Below, in pieces: positions 1-10,022 of a stretch of DNA of 64,000 nucleotides. The notes beneath the pieces were generated by a model. That model had not been told where the DNA came from and did no database searches. It worked only from the letters and a program-made list of their open reading frames with translations. Numbering within the stretch: position 1 is the first letter of the stretch; each line of letters starts with the position of its first letter. The stretch is from contig RCSZ01000001.1 of the NCBI GenBank assembly GCA_014898425.1, positions 1,798,001 through 1,862,000 on the forward strand. Reading direction: 5' to 3'. Both the position numbers and the translations under genes were made by a program. Source of the stretch: Botryotinia globosa (taxonomy: Eukaryota; Ascomycota; Leotiomycetes; Helotiales; Sclerotiniaceae).

Positions 1-135
1 TCAATAGCTAGTACCTAGCAACGACCTGGGGACCATTCCTATACAGTGTACACGTACAAGAATCATTATACTCTCGTGGGACTTGTTGTTCTGATTACCC
101 TCATACTTTGCCTACCTGCCTACCTGCCTAGGTAT

Positions 136-217
136 CTCGCTCCCTCCTCTCCCTAGTACCCTCCTACCTGCTCTCTCGCTCCCTCCTCTCCCTAGTACCC
201 TCCTACCTGCTCTCTCG
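136..217. repeat. 39-bp tandem duplication in RIM8 upstream region
   Basis: Two identical 39-bp copies (136-174 and 175-213) of a CT-rich unit, with the first bases of a third copy after them. The unit starts CTCGCTCCCTCC and contains CCTAGTACCC. It lies about 770 bp upstream of the RIM8 start codon, in a pyrimidine-rich stretch. Confidence 0.9.
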
Positions 218-390
218 GACTCGGACAATCCATGGACGTTGGTAAAACATTGACAAGTTCTCATCTGAGGAACTACTGCGACTCCGAGTAACTACCCAGG
301 TACCACCTACCTAGGTACTTTGTACGAAAAAAGTTACCAGGTGCATTTGAAATCTTTTGAGTTTTGACCGACAAAACGTTCAGTCGCTCT

Positions 391-460
391 GCTCACTCGC
401 TCACTCGCTCACCCACTCTCACCCGCTCACCCACTCACCCACTCACCCACTCATTCATTC
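391..460. repeat. CTCAC/CCACT short tandem repeat
   Basis: Imperfect 4-8 bp repeats of the form CTCACTCG and CACCCACT, followed at 497-520 by three copies of CAAATCA. They sit in the CT-rich leader or promoter region of the RIM8 gene. Nothing here looks coding, as there is no ATG-initiated frame of note. Confidence 0.7.
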
Positions 461-935
461 CTCTCTTCATTGAAGAAGATTGCAAATCCTGGTTGCAAAT
501 CACAAATCACAAATCACAATTTCACAAAAAGATCCCCATATTCCCATCCCAGATCCTTCTAAGAGAGAGAGAAAGTCTTAGGTTCAAGAATATCAGAGAC
601 CTGAAACCATTATTAGTCTTCCCGATTTTCCGTCTTTTATTTACCAGTCAACCCATCATTATTGATTGATTGACCCAACTATCCTTCATCAACGAAACCC
701 CATTCGTATTTCGATTCACTATTATATTCTTATTTATTTATTTATTATACTATCCATTACTATTACTGTTATTTATTACTCAATTTACACACTCAAGGAT
801 TGGCCATGCATCTTGATTCACTTCTTATTATAACGACTTAGCATTGGCAACTGTCGTTGTTTCCCCCGCAGTCGCCCGGAATTTGCAGTTCTGCCAATAT
901 TCTGCGTGCGACTTCCCGTCAATTCCTTCCCAGTA

Positions 936-962
936 CTTGGCAGACACGATTTAAGACTTGGC
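936..962 (-). promoter_or_regulatory. Pair of PacC/Rim101-type sites before RIM8
   Basis: CTTGGC occurs at 936-941 and again at 957-962. This is the reverse complement of GCCAAG, the core bound by the PacC/Rim101 zinc-finger factor. The two copies are 21 bp apart and lie 25-51 bp upstream of the chosen RIM8 ATG. Rim101 repression of RIM8 is established in Saccharomyces and Candida, so feedback here is plausible, but binding is inferred only. Confidence 0.4.
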
Positions 963-986
963 ACCGCGAACATATCATATTATAGC

Positions 987-3506
987 ATGTGCGCGAATGT
1001 CACTTCAACGACCCAGTCGTCGCCTACCGCATCGACAGGTCGCTCTCTGTTTTCTAGATTGACTGCCCCATTGAAGTCCCGAACGCGCAACCTGGCCGAC
1101 TTCCATATCGAACCAATTGAACCTCACCGGCGATATGCACCGGGTGATCTGGTAAGGGGTGCCGTGGTATTGACTGTTGTCAAACCCGTACGGATTACTC
1201 ACCTCACTGTCTGCCTGCATGGCTTCATACACGTCTACAAGAATGCCAATGGCGCGAACGAACCTCTGCCAGACACAGTGACGTATGCCTCGGGCAATCC
1301 CATGAAGTCACAATACTTTGGGAATGGTTATTGCTCACTCTTCCAAGATGAAGTTATATTATGTGGTGAAGGTAGACTTGATGCTGGAGTATATAGATTT
1401 AATTTCGAACTGGAATTTCCTACCAAGGGTATTCCTACAAGCGTCGATGTAGGCAACTTTTGAGCAAACCCCAATGCGACTTGGACTAATGAATGTGATT
1501 AGTTTGAAAGAGGAACGATATCATATCAGATCTCTTCGACGATCACCCGGCCAACTACAATAGCTGCGACCTCGATGTGCGAGAGGAAGGTTGAGCTGGT
1601 TGAGAGAGTAGATGTCGGTCCCTTGGGCCCACCCCGACCTCGAACAATATCGCTGGAACCCATCTCGAGACGAGCAAAGAGGAAGAAGTCCATTAGGACA
1701 AAAGATCACCCCCAATCCCGCGAACATGCGGACACAAGATCCATTAGTGATACAACCGAAGCTACGTCACCGCGGCCGGATGACTCTGTGAGCCAAGTGG
1801 ATACACATGATAACCACATACAACCCCGAAGCCCGGCGCAAAGCGATGTCCAAAGCACTTTCAGTACAGACAGTACGCTCAGTAGTAGTACTGGCCTCAG
1901 CTTTCGGTTGGGACCCGTTCCATCATCGGGACGCTCGACTCGAGATAGCCAAGGCAACAGCAGCAATTCCCTCTCCGATAAAACCATTACAGCTACAATC
2001 GAACTACTCAAGTCCGGATGCTTACCAGGAGATTATCTGCCCGTTAAAATCACTGTGCAGCATACCAAAGCTATCAAAAGTATGCATGGAATCATAATTA
2101 CGTTCTATAGACAAGGCCGAATAGATTCTTCGCCTCCACTGTCACTGTTCAAGGATATCAAGGGGAAAGAAGCGGAAAGGCTTAAACATGAAGAATATTA
2201 TCCTAAATCTAAGACTGGCTTAGGTGGTCTGTCACTAAGTTCCGCTGGATCGACTAGTGTCTTTCGAAAAGATCTATCGCAGACATTTGCGCCACTCATT
2301 GTTGACCCTTCAACTTTGACGTCACACGTCACAGCATCTATCAGAGTTCCCGAGGACTGCTTCCCAACTATAAGTGGCGTGCCTGGCCAGATGGTAAACT
2401 TCAAATACCAAGTTGAAGTTGTAGTTGATCTGGGAGGGAAACTAGCCGGCCAACAACGACACGTACCACGCATTGGAACCGTTAGCCTACCTGCCGCCTA
2501 TGGAAGCACAGGTAATAGATCGGAAGGGAATGCCAGCATGTTGGCTGCCTTTGGAGGTAGCATTGTTGATACGGATCACATTAGGCGAGAAAAAAGCGTG
2601 GTTGCCTGTGTTTTCGAAGTTGTTGTTGGGACTATGGATAGTGCTCGAAACAAAGCAAGGCATACCGGTAAACAACCAGCTGAATTCTCAAACTCGAGGC
2701 CAGTCACACCCTCTCCAGCGCAAAATCCCATGCATGAAGAGCCTTTCGACCACGAGTATATACACCAGGAAAATGCGCAATACCCCAATCATCCTTATCA
2801 ATATTACGACCCGAATTATGAAGAACCATACCATTATGAATATAATCAAAATTTTGAACAGCGTGCCGATCAACATTCTAGATACGCACCGCCATCACAT
2901 ACACAGATATACGTCCCACCACCAGAAACTGAAGGACAAATAGAACTCAGTGAAAAAGAACAACTTAGGAGAGCAGAACAGAGACTTCTTCCCAGTCAGC
3001 CTCCGGATTTCCAAGCATCATCATCATCATCGTCATCATCATCGGCTGCAGCAAGGGGCAGTACCGGACCATCTGCCCCTAATCCAGCCGATGAAGATCT
3101 GTACACCGCCGATGGTCTACCACCCAGCAACCCCAGACCCCTTGCGTCTCATCCAGTTGGCCCGTCGAATCTGCACTTAAGCGAATCTCCACATGCTGGC
3201 CCCTCAGCCCCCAGTCTCTCGGATCTCACACCGCATGCCTCACACACCTCGCACGCCACAGACGATAAACAAGAACTCGAACGTCAAAGACTCCTAGCTG
3301 AAGCAAGCGCACCCTCAGAGTTTCCCGATCTGGAAGAGGAGGGCGAGAGTAGCCGACAGGGCGCTGCTGCTTCGGCACCACATAACCATGAACCTTCAGC
3401 GCCGATATTTCACGAAGAAGACGAATATGGAAGCGGGTATGCACATCAGCATTTTGAGGGAACAAGAGTAGACCATGAAAGTTTACCACCGAGATATGAG
3501 AGGTAA
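987..3506 (+). CDS. RIM8: pH-response regulator arrestin RIM8/PalF
   Basis: Arrestin-like adaptor that couples the ambient-pH sensor PalH/Rim21 to ESCRT in the PacC/Rim101 pathway at the plasma membrane and endosome. Two exons, 987-1448 and 1503-3506, join in phase 0 (intron 1449-1502, donor GTAGGC, branch ACTAATG), giving 821 aa. The arrestin N-domain lies in about residues 35-210 and the C-domain in about 285-465. The run FERGTISY directly after the intron and a DVGPLGPPRPRTISLEP segment are characteristic of PalF. The C-terminal third is low complexity, with a Ser run and a His/Tyr-rich part, and holds PSAP motifs at about residues 677, 721 and 785 plus a terminal PPRY (816-819). PSAP motifs bind the Vps23 UEV domain and PPxY motifs bind Rsp5-type ligases. 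I chose the ATG at 987 because the open frame before it has no ATG. Confidence 0.93.
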
Positions 3507-4534
3507 TTTGGGATGTTTGTATGTGAATCAGAGCCTTTGTACTTGTAAATACCCAGCGGCAGCGAAAGGGAGGGGGGAATGGAACGGCGAGATACTGTTG
3601 AAAATATGCTATGCTGTCCAGATACCGAGGGGGACTTTCCAGGATATCTGCCAGCGGACGATTTAAATGAATATAATACCCCAAAAAATTAACTACCAAG
3701 ATGCATCGTATTATCTATCACATGTCTGTCACCTGATAATTTTAAATGTACATCGCCTCTCTCTACTTCTTTCTTTATAGACCACGAGAGAAAGAGAGAG
3801 AGGGTTATCATATAAGTACCTACTTACTACATATATCCTCAACTATCCAAGTACCTACCTAGCTGTCAGCTCTTCCCAGCCTACCTAGTAAAGTTTTCCA
3901 CATGGCATGTTAAATTTAGCGTCGATTAGTGACTGACTCTTCAATTCGGGAATCAAATGAAATTCATCATCTTCACGGTGCATGGGTAGCTATATGTATA
4001 CCCATGCACTACCAATCCCATACTTTTCAGTGTGCGTAGAAAATGGTAAGACATCTGTGATCAATGTTCTGGAAATACTGTAATAGTCAACATGAAGATT
4101 CCAAGTACCTACCTTGGTCTTGAAATACATTTGTACTCACGAGGTTTGAAAATGGAATTATGCATCTTCTACTCGATCCTTTAGTATCATCTTCACTAAG
4201 CACGAGTAAATAGAGAGAAGATGTCAAGGTTGTTCATAATTTTTCATTTCTTGGTTTTTAATCTAGCTATTCTAACTCTATCTAACTTGCAGCTCGAAGG
4301 TACGAAAAGCAGAAGCAGTGAATCTTCGTTTTCGACCACGACAACGATTGACGCGTATTACAGCGAGTGAACGTGCAAAATCATTTCGTAGCGTGAAAGT
4401 TATTTTGCGACTCCTTACACCCCATCCCCCGAGAAATTCAACAAACAGTGCAAAAGCAGATAAATCAACACAGGCCCTAGTTACTTTTTCCCCTACACCA
4501 AAGTTCGAGTTTACGAGCACTTCGTATACTCAAG
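3507..4534. other. Intergenic, RIM8 3' side and desaturase 3' side
   Basis: About 1 kb between the convergent RIM8 and desaturase genes. It contains AG-rich and CTAC-rich stretches (for example near 3786 and 3850) and no reading frame with family resemblance. It presumably carries both 3' UTRs. Confidence 0.6.
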
Positions 4535-5962
4535 TTATGCCTTGAGCTTCATTGGTGGTGTACCGAGGCCATTGCGGTTACGGAAGAAGAATACCTTCTT
4601 GCCTTCACCTTCAGCACCCTCAGATGGCTCAACCCATTGGCACCAACGAGCGCTGGACCATAAGCTCTTCAAGAATCCAAGAGATCCTCCTCGAACATCG
4701 GCTCTGTAGTGACGACCCATGATAGGCTTGATAGCCTCGGTAGCCTCATCGGCGTGGTAGAAAGGAATGGTGCTGACGTAGTGGTGAAGAACGTGGGTCT
4801 CGATGATACCGTGAAGAAGAGTGCGGCCGATAAATCCGAATTCGCGATCGATTGTTGCTGCGGCTCCACGAACATAGTTCCAGCTCTCGCCAGAGTAGTG
4901 AGGAAGAGTTGGGTCAGTGTGTTGGAGGAAGGTGATGGCGACAAGCCAATGGTTTACCCAGAGGTATGGAATGAAATACCAGACAGCCATGTTGTAAAAT
5001 CCGTATGTCTTGCTAAGCATGACAAGGGCAGCGACGGTGATGGCGATACCAAGATCACTCAACAAGATCAATTTGGCATCCTTAGCTTCATAAAGAGGAC
5101 TGGCTGGGTTGAAGTGACTGACGGTCCAGAAGCTGTTGACTTTACCCTTTCCACGACCTTCGTGTTGACGCTCGTGGTTGTTGTGACCGGTGACGTTCAT
5201 GAATAAGTACAGAGGCCAGCCAGCAAGTTGTTGTCCGATTGAGTGAATGAGGGTTGCGATTGGAGTTTCCTCAGTGAGCTCGTTAAGCTCATGGACGAAC
5301 TTTCCGACGCGGGTAGCATAATCTTGACGAGTTTTGGGAACGAAAACCATATCACGCTCCATGTTACCAGTAGCCTTGTGGTGCTTGCCGTGAGAGATCT
5401 TCCATGAGAAATATGGAACGAGAAGAGCAGAGTGGCAGATCCACCCAGTTGTATCGTTCAAGACCTTTGAAGTCGAGAAAGATTGATGACCGCACTCATG
5501 AGAAAGAACCCAGAGACCAGTACCAAACAAACCCTGTACAATGGTGTATAAGGCCCACAACACAGCGCGGACTGGAGTTGAGGGAACGTTTTCTGGTGTG
5601 AGATATTTGTTGAAGAGGAAGAATGTGGTGGCCAAGCTGGCAATATCGCGTGCCACATAAGCCAAGCCTCTTACTCCAGATCGCTCGTAACAATGCTTTG
5701 GAATTGCGTTACGGATGTCATTGACGGTATAATCTGGAAGCTCAAATTCGTTGCCGTAAGTATCGATGAGTCTGCCATATGGCTTGGTTTTCTTAACATC
5801 GTCGCCTAGAGATGACATGGATGATAGAGAAGTAGATGAGGGGGATTGTCTTGGGGTATCATTGGGTGACCCGGCAGCTGTCGAGGGAGCTGATTCGGCA
5901 GTGGAAGAGGTCGCCGTTCTTTGAACGACATTACGCTTTGGTAGAGCAGTGGTAGAGGCCAT
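4535..5962 (-). CDS. fad2: Delta-12 fatty acid (oleate) desaturase
   Basis: Endoplasmic-reticulum membrane desaturase converting oleoyl to linoleoyl chains on phospholipids, using cytochrome b5 as electron donor. The intact single-exon frame encodes 475 aa, the usual length for the fungal family. The three histidine boxes that ligand the di-iron centre are present: HECGH at 155-159, HGKHH at 191-195 and HVLHH at 390-394. Hydrophobic pairs around residues 103-180 and 295-345 fit the four membrane spans. Residues 15-60 are Ser/Thr/Pro-rich and presumably cytosolic. The ATG at 5962 is preceded by an A-rich leader. The leader carries a well-formed intron at 6144-6208 and a CT-rich core promoter on the coding strand, consistent with strong expression. 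A delta-15 (omega-3) desaturase is the main alternative, but the overall sequence favours delta-12. Confidence 0.95.
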   Translation of the reverse strand: MASTTALPKRNVVQRTATSSTAESAPSTAAGSPNDTPRQSPSSTSLSSMSSLGDDVKKTKPYGRLIDTYGNEFELPDYTVNDIRNAIPKHCYERSGVRGLAYVARDIASLATTFFLFNKYLTPENVPSTPVRAVLWALYTIVQGLFGTGLWVLSHECGHQSFSTSKVLNDTTGWICHSALLVPYFSWKISHGKHHKATGNMERDMVFVPKTRQDYATRVGKFVHELNELTEETPIATLIHSIGQQLAGWPLYLFMNVTGHNNHERQHEGRGKGKVNSFWTVSHFNPASPLYEAKDAKLILLSDLGIAITVAALVMLSKTYGFYNMAVWYFIPYLWVNHWLVAITFLQHTDPTLPHYSGESWNYVRGAAATIDREFGFIGRTLLHGIIETHVLHHYVSTIPFYHADEATEAIKPIMGRHYRADVRGGSLGFLKSLWSSARWCQWVEPSEGAEGEGKKVFFFRNRNGLGTPPMKLKA

Positions 5963-6143
5963 TGTGTTGTAATTCTTGTAGACTCGAAAATTAAGAGAAA
6001 AAGAATGAAAGTTCGTAGTAGGAAATTATCACTTTGATATCCGAGCCAGTAGTGAGTGACAAGATTGTAGCAGAGTGAAGTGAATCGACCAAATTTGTTG
6101 AGGTTTTGGTGGGATGAATTAAAGAAGGCTCAACGATAAAATT

Positions 6144-6208
6144 CTGAGCGTACTTGTTAGTTTCCGAAAGCTTTCTCATTGGGTAAGATAATAAAGAAAT
6201 ATACTTAC
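6144..6208 (-). other. Probable 5' UTR intron of the desaturase gene
   Basis: On the minus strand GTAAGTAT at 6208 is followed by an ACTAAC branch site and ends GCTCAG at 6144, a canonical 65-bp fungal intron. It lies 182 bp upstream of the desaturase ATG, so it would be spliced from the leader. Confidence 0.65.
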
Positions 6209-6239
6209 AAACTTTCATAGACACTTTCATACACAATCC

Positions 6240-6440
6240 TCAAGATGTGTATTAAGTTTTGTAAAGAGGTTGGAGAGGTAGGAGAGGTAGGATTGAAGGA
6301 AGGAATTTGGACTTATAAGAGGGAGAGGGGAGGGGGGTGGTTTAAGAGAAGGAATGGAGGGATGAATTATAAGTGAGTGAGTAGTTACTAGTGAGTAGTT
6401 ACTAGTGAGTGGAGTGAGTGGAGTGAGTGGTGGGTGGAGT
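6240..6440 (-). promoter_or_regulatory. Polypyrimidine promoter tract of the desaturase
   Basis: On the minus strand this stretch is strongly CT-rich (the plus strand shows GGAGAGG, GGGAGAGGGGAGG and GTGAGTGG runs). Such tracts are common just upstream of highly expressed fungal genes. No TATA box is evident. Confidence 0.5.
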
Positions 6441-6476
6441 GGAGTACTGACCACAGAATCTCCACAATATTATATC

Positions 6477-6545
6477 TACTCTGTACTGTTTTGTTTTGTG
6501 TGTACTCTGTACGTTTTGTTTTGTGTGTACTCTGTACGTTTTGGA
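6477..6545. repeat. 25-26 bp tandem repeat, three copies
   Basis: TACTCTGTAC recurs at 6477, 6503 and 6528, each followed by a GT/T-rich spacer, so the period is 25-26 bp. It sits just upstream of the desaturase promoter tract. Confidence 0.8.
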
Positions 6546-9059
6546 GTATATAAATGTACTTTGTATAATCCTTTCTTCCCTCGACGATAGAAATCCTCTT
6601 TTATATTGTGATACAATTCATACTCCTGTACCCGTGGACCTACGAGTAATAAGTATGTATGTATGGAGCAATTCAAGCAAAGACGACTCAAATGAGCTCT
6701 TGAGAGCCCTGGAGTCCAATGATCTTGATTCGATTGCCACCACCCACCCACTATGTACAATAAAGTCGTTAAGACATGGGAAAGGGGGTCTGAAGATCTT
6801 ATCATGATATTGAATTTGTACAAAGTAGCTACAGTATCATAACGTACGTCTCAATTTGCAAAACCCTTCTCTTGTTGTTGAATTTCAGTGGAGAATGATA
6901 GATGCCGAGTTATTCACACGTTTGTTCTCCAGGTACTGTATATCAAAGCAAATCCCGAAGACAACGAGTTGACTACCTACCTAGATGATAATAAGAGATT
7001 ACTCAATAAGATCTCTCAGGGAGTAATTATCTGATGGCTCGGGAGAGTATGATACCTCCTCCGTACCACCATCATCTACAATGATACCCACCCTTTCTTT
7101 TCCTCCTTCCAAGTTCCCGCCCCTCATCGTGTCCCTCCTTCTTCGATAACGGACATTCCGATTGACTTGAAGCTCACGCCACCCATCTCTCGGTTCCGTC
7201 GTGGAGAACCTTCCCTTGACAAGTGTAGACCGTTTCAAAGTGCCCTAGGATATGTCGCTTGCTCGAAGAGACAGAGAGAATCCATTCTGTGGGTGGGGAC
7301 ACGAACACGATGAGTTGGTTGTCTTTATTACTTACTCACCGCTAGAGTACATAGGGAGAATACACAACCTCCAGCTGCTCGGGTGGAATCAATGACAACC
7401 TTGGAAAGTGGCACAGTGGCTCAGTGGCTCAACCAATTCAGCGTAGAAGGCTTCATGTTCATGGTATGGATAGACACAGCAGTCATTCAGCTTGTGTAAG
7501 AAAAGCCCAGATAAACCAAACCAATATGCCCCCATATAATACCTAGATACCAAAGAAGTGTTCTGCCTCACAGGTCCATGGACTATTCATATATCGATTT
7601 CAGCAGGTTTCTAATTTGCATGAAAAGGACCATCTTCACACCAAAACTTGCTGAGATTGAATGGAAATTATGGAATGCATGCCAGAACAAGGTGAGGGAG
7701 GTGGTCAGCAAGCGTCAACTTCCCTCGATGACTACTACAGAGTAGAAGAAAGGATTTGGAAAGAAATACATAGCCAAATTCGATGAAACGGGCAAAAGAA
7801 CGAATATTGCCTACAAATGGAAAGCTGTTTTGATGTTACAATTGACCAATCACATCATCATCATATAGAGTTCCCCTTGTATTATCATGCATGGCATACC
7901 TAGCATTCTCAAGCTTGCAGAAAAGGGTTCGAGACTAAACCCAATCCATCCATTTACCCGAAGAGATTTCCCCAACAATTTTGAGGACCCATGTATTCTA
8001 TTTTTTTTTTGTTGGGGCTTGAAAACGAACGATCGCTACAAGGGTCGAGAGGGTCGAAGAGTCGAAGAGTCGAAATGCCATCCATCATCCATGCCGTGCC
8101 ATACATGATACCAGTGATACCATCCATACATATCCCGCAAGCCCTCCTTCCTTCCTCATCTCATTGATTATCTAGTCCTCCGGTCCATCACTTACCAATT
8201 TATCCAAACCTCGGTATCTTCTATCGCACGCAATACTCTACAGACTACGAGGGAGGAGGAGAAGAGGATGATAGAAGCATGTGCAAATGTGATATTCCCT
8301 CCCGTGCCTGATCCGCCGTTACAGACTCAAAGGAGCGATTTGGAATATCTTTAATCCATACATTTGGCTGGTTCGACAAACCCCCTGAGTTAGAAATTCG
8401 GCTATCATCTCGAAACCTATCCACATCACCGCGAATCTTTTTTTGCCACTCATCAATTTTAGGTCTGGCCATGTGGAGTTTACGTGCTATCAAAACATGA
8501 TGGCAAATGGTTCAAGAGAGAACCATTCCATACGTGTTTCACTAACGCTATCACACACGGGGTTGGCTTCAAGCTGGCGTTTACAGCTTGATGCAAGCTT
8601 ATAGCGTATATCGATATTATATACAGCCTGCTACATATGGCATCTCTCACGTCAGGGTCCAAACATCTGCCGCATTGGTAAGTCTTGGAGAGGCTGGCTA
8701 CATTCGTCCCATAGACCGCGTGTGGTGTAGATTCCAGTAAGAAGTCGATTCGATCAAAGTGCATGTGTTAAATTACCAAGTGCGATTAAGAGATGCATCT
8801 CAAAGTGAACCTCAAGATCCTCAATTCACATGAGTCTTCACATGATCCAATTAGTTGGCATACAATTCTTTTAATTTCTACCCGAGATTCATCAAAGGTG
8901 TTTTTTCTTTTAATCTGCGAGGGAGGGGGCGTGTAATTGCACAATTCTACAATGTTTTGAAATGCCCATTCCCATGCAGTCATTCCCAATGTGGTGTTTG
9001 TACAACAAGTAGTCTTGCTACGAGGCTGACATTGTGCCAAATAGTCTTCATTATCATAT
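6546..9059. other. Gene-poor interval, one weak small frame
   Basis: About 2.5 kb with only short frames. The best is 8245-8472 on the minus strand, an ATG-started 75-codon frame rich in charged residues in its first half and serine at its end. It has no recognisable domain and no upstream exon I could join. Between it and the mL59 stop codon at 9060 I see nothing coding. A poly-T run lies at 8000-8010. Confidence 0.5.
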
Positions 9060-9776
9060 CTATTTTGGCCACTTCTTCCATCCACGACCATGACCTCTCT
9101 GCGATATTCATTAGTAGCCGAACATTAACTTGAGTCAGTATAGTAATACAAACCTCTTTCCATGTCTGTATCATCTGTGGCATCTCCAACATAGCCTTTC
9201 TTCTCTTCTCCAATCTGTTGCAAACCGTGAATTAGTAGATATATCAAAAAAAAAAAAAAAAAAGAAGCAAGATCAAAGCTTCGACCAGTCCATCAAATGC
9301 GGTAACCAAACATACCTCGACTTCAATGTTCTCTCGGATTCCTTTCCCTTGACTCTCTGTCCAACACCAGTACCCTTTACCCTCAGTCCATTCTCCATCC
9401 TCTTGCGCAATTTCTCCTCTGTGCTCTTCACAGAAAGAGGTAAAAGTTCCTCCACTCCATGTTGCCTTGCAAGTTTGCACAAATCCGCTTGTCGTCTGAG
9501 AGAAAACACTGGATCATGCCACTTCCCAGTAACTGGGTGCTTGTGAGGCCTGAATGGCGATGTCGCCTCTGTAATTGCTGGGTGTGTAGGTTGATCCAAA
9601 GTTTCCTCGGTCTTCAAGGTAGCCTTGCTAACAGCTTCTGATGTCGCCGCATCTGAAGTTGTGTTCACAGCGTTGACCTGCGGGAGAATGGCTTGAGGTG
9701 GATAGCGGGCGAAAAATTTCTGCAGCTGCGGTGGCAGCGATTGCGCAAGCTTCACATATTGAGCGGGCTTCAGCAT
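9060..9776 (-). CDS. MRPL25: Mitochondrial large-subunit ribosomal protein mL59
   Basis: Fungal-specific mitoribosome component mL59 (yeast MRPL25 family), acting in the mitochondrial matrix. Three exons on the minus strand, 9316-9776, 9154-9214 and 9060-9098, give 186 aa. Frame continuity is exact (phase 2, then 0). The family core lies in exon 1: a KHPVTGKWHDPV..LRRQADL..LARQHGVEELLP block followed by RVKGTGVGQRVKG. Exon 2 supplies EKRRKAMLEMPQMI, and the small 13-codon exon 3 supplies the Gly/Trp/Lys-rich tail. Intron 1 (9215-9315) contains an 18-nt T run on the coding strand before its CTAATTC branch site. The start at 9776 is the ATG directly before the conserved KPAQYVKLAQSLP. The gene is head-to-head with Prp28, with 246 bp between start codons. 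Confidence 0.9.
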
Positions 9777-10022
9777 CTTGATTGTCGCAAAAGGCTGAGA
9801 TTTCGAGATGTTGTTGATGTCGAAATAAAATTCATGATTGGTGATTATGTAAGCTGAAGTCTTCTGGTTGCCTCGACCTTTCAGCCTTGTCTTCAATATT
9901 CAATCTTTAAAGTTGTTTTGCATTGCGCCAACTCTTCCGCAGGTTTTAATCCTCGGAAATTTGTAAAGCTATAGATTTTATCTAATTTTGAGACACCCAT
10001 TCTACCTCTCATATTTTCAATC

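Noticed and set aside
3226..3699. 157-codon frame antisense to the end of RIM8
   Set aside because: Overlaps the well-supported RIM8 tail; composition is that of a shadow frame.
8245..8472. 75-codon ATG frame on the minus strand downstream of mL59
   Set aside because: No domain, no conserved pattern that I know, no joinable exon; kept only as a note in the interval description.
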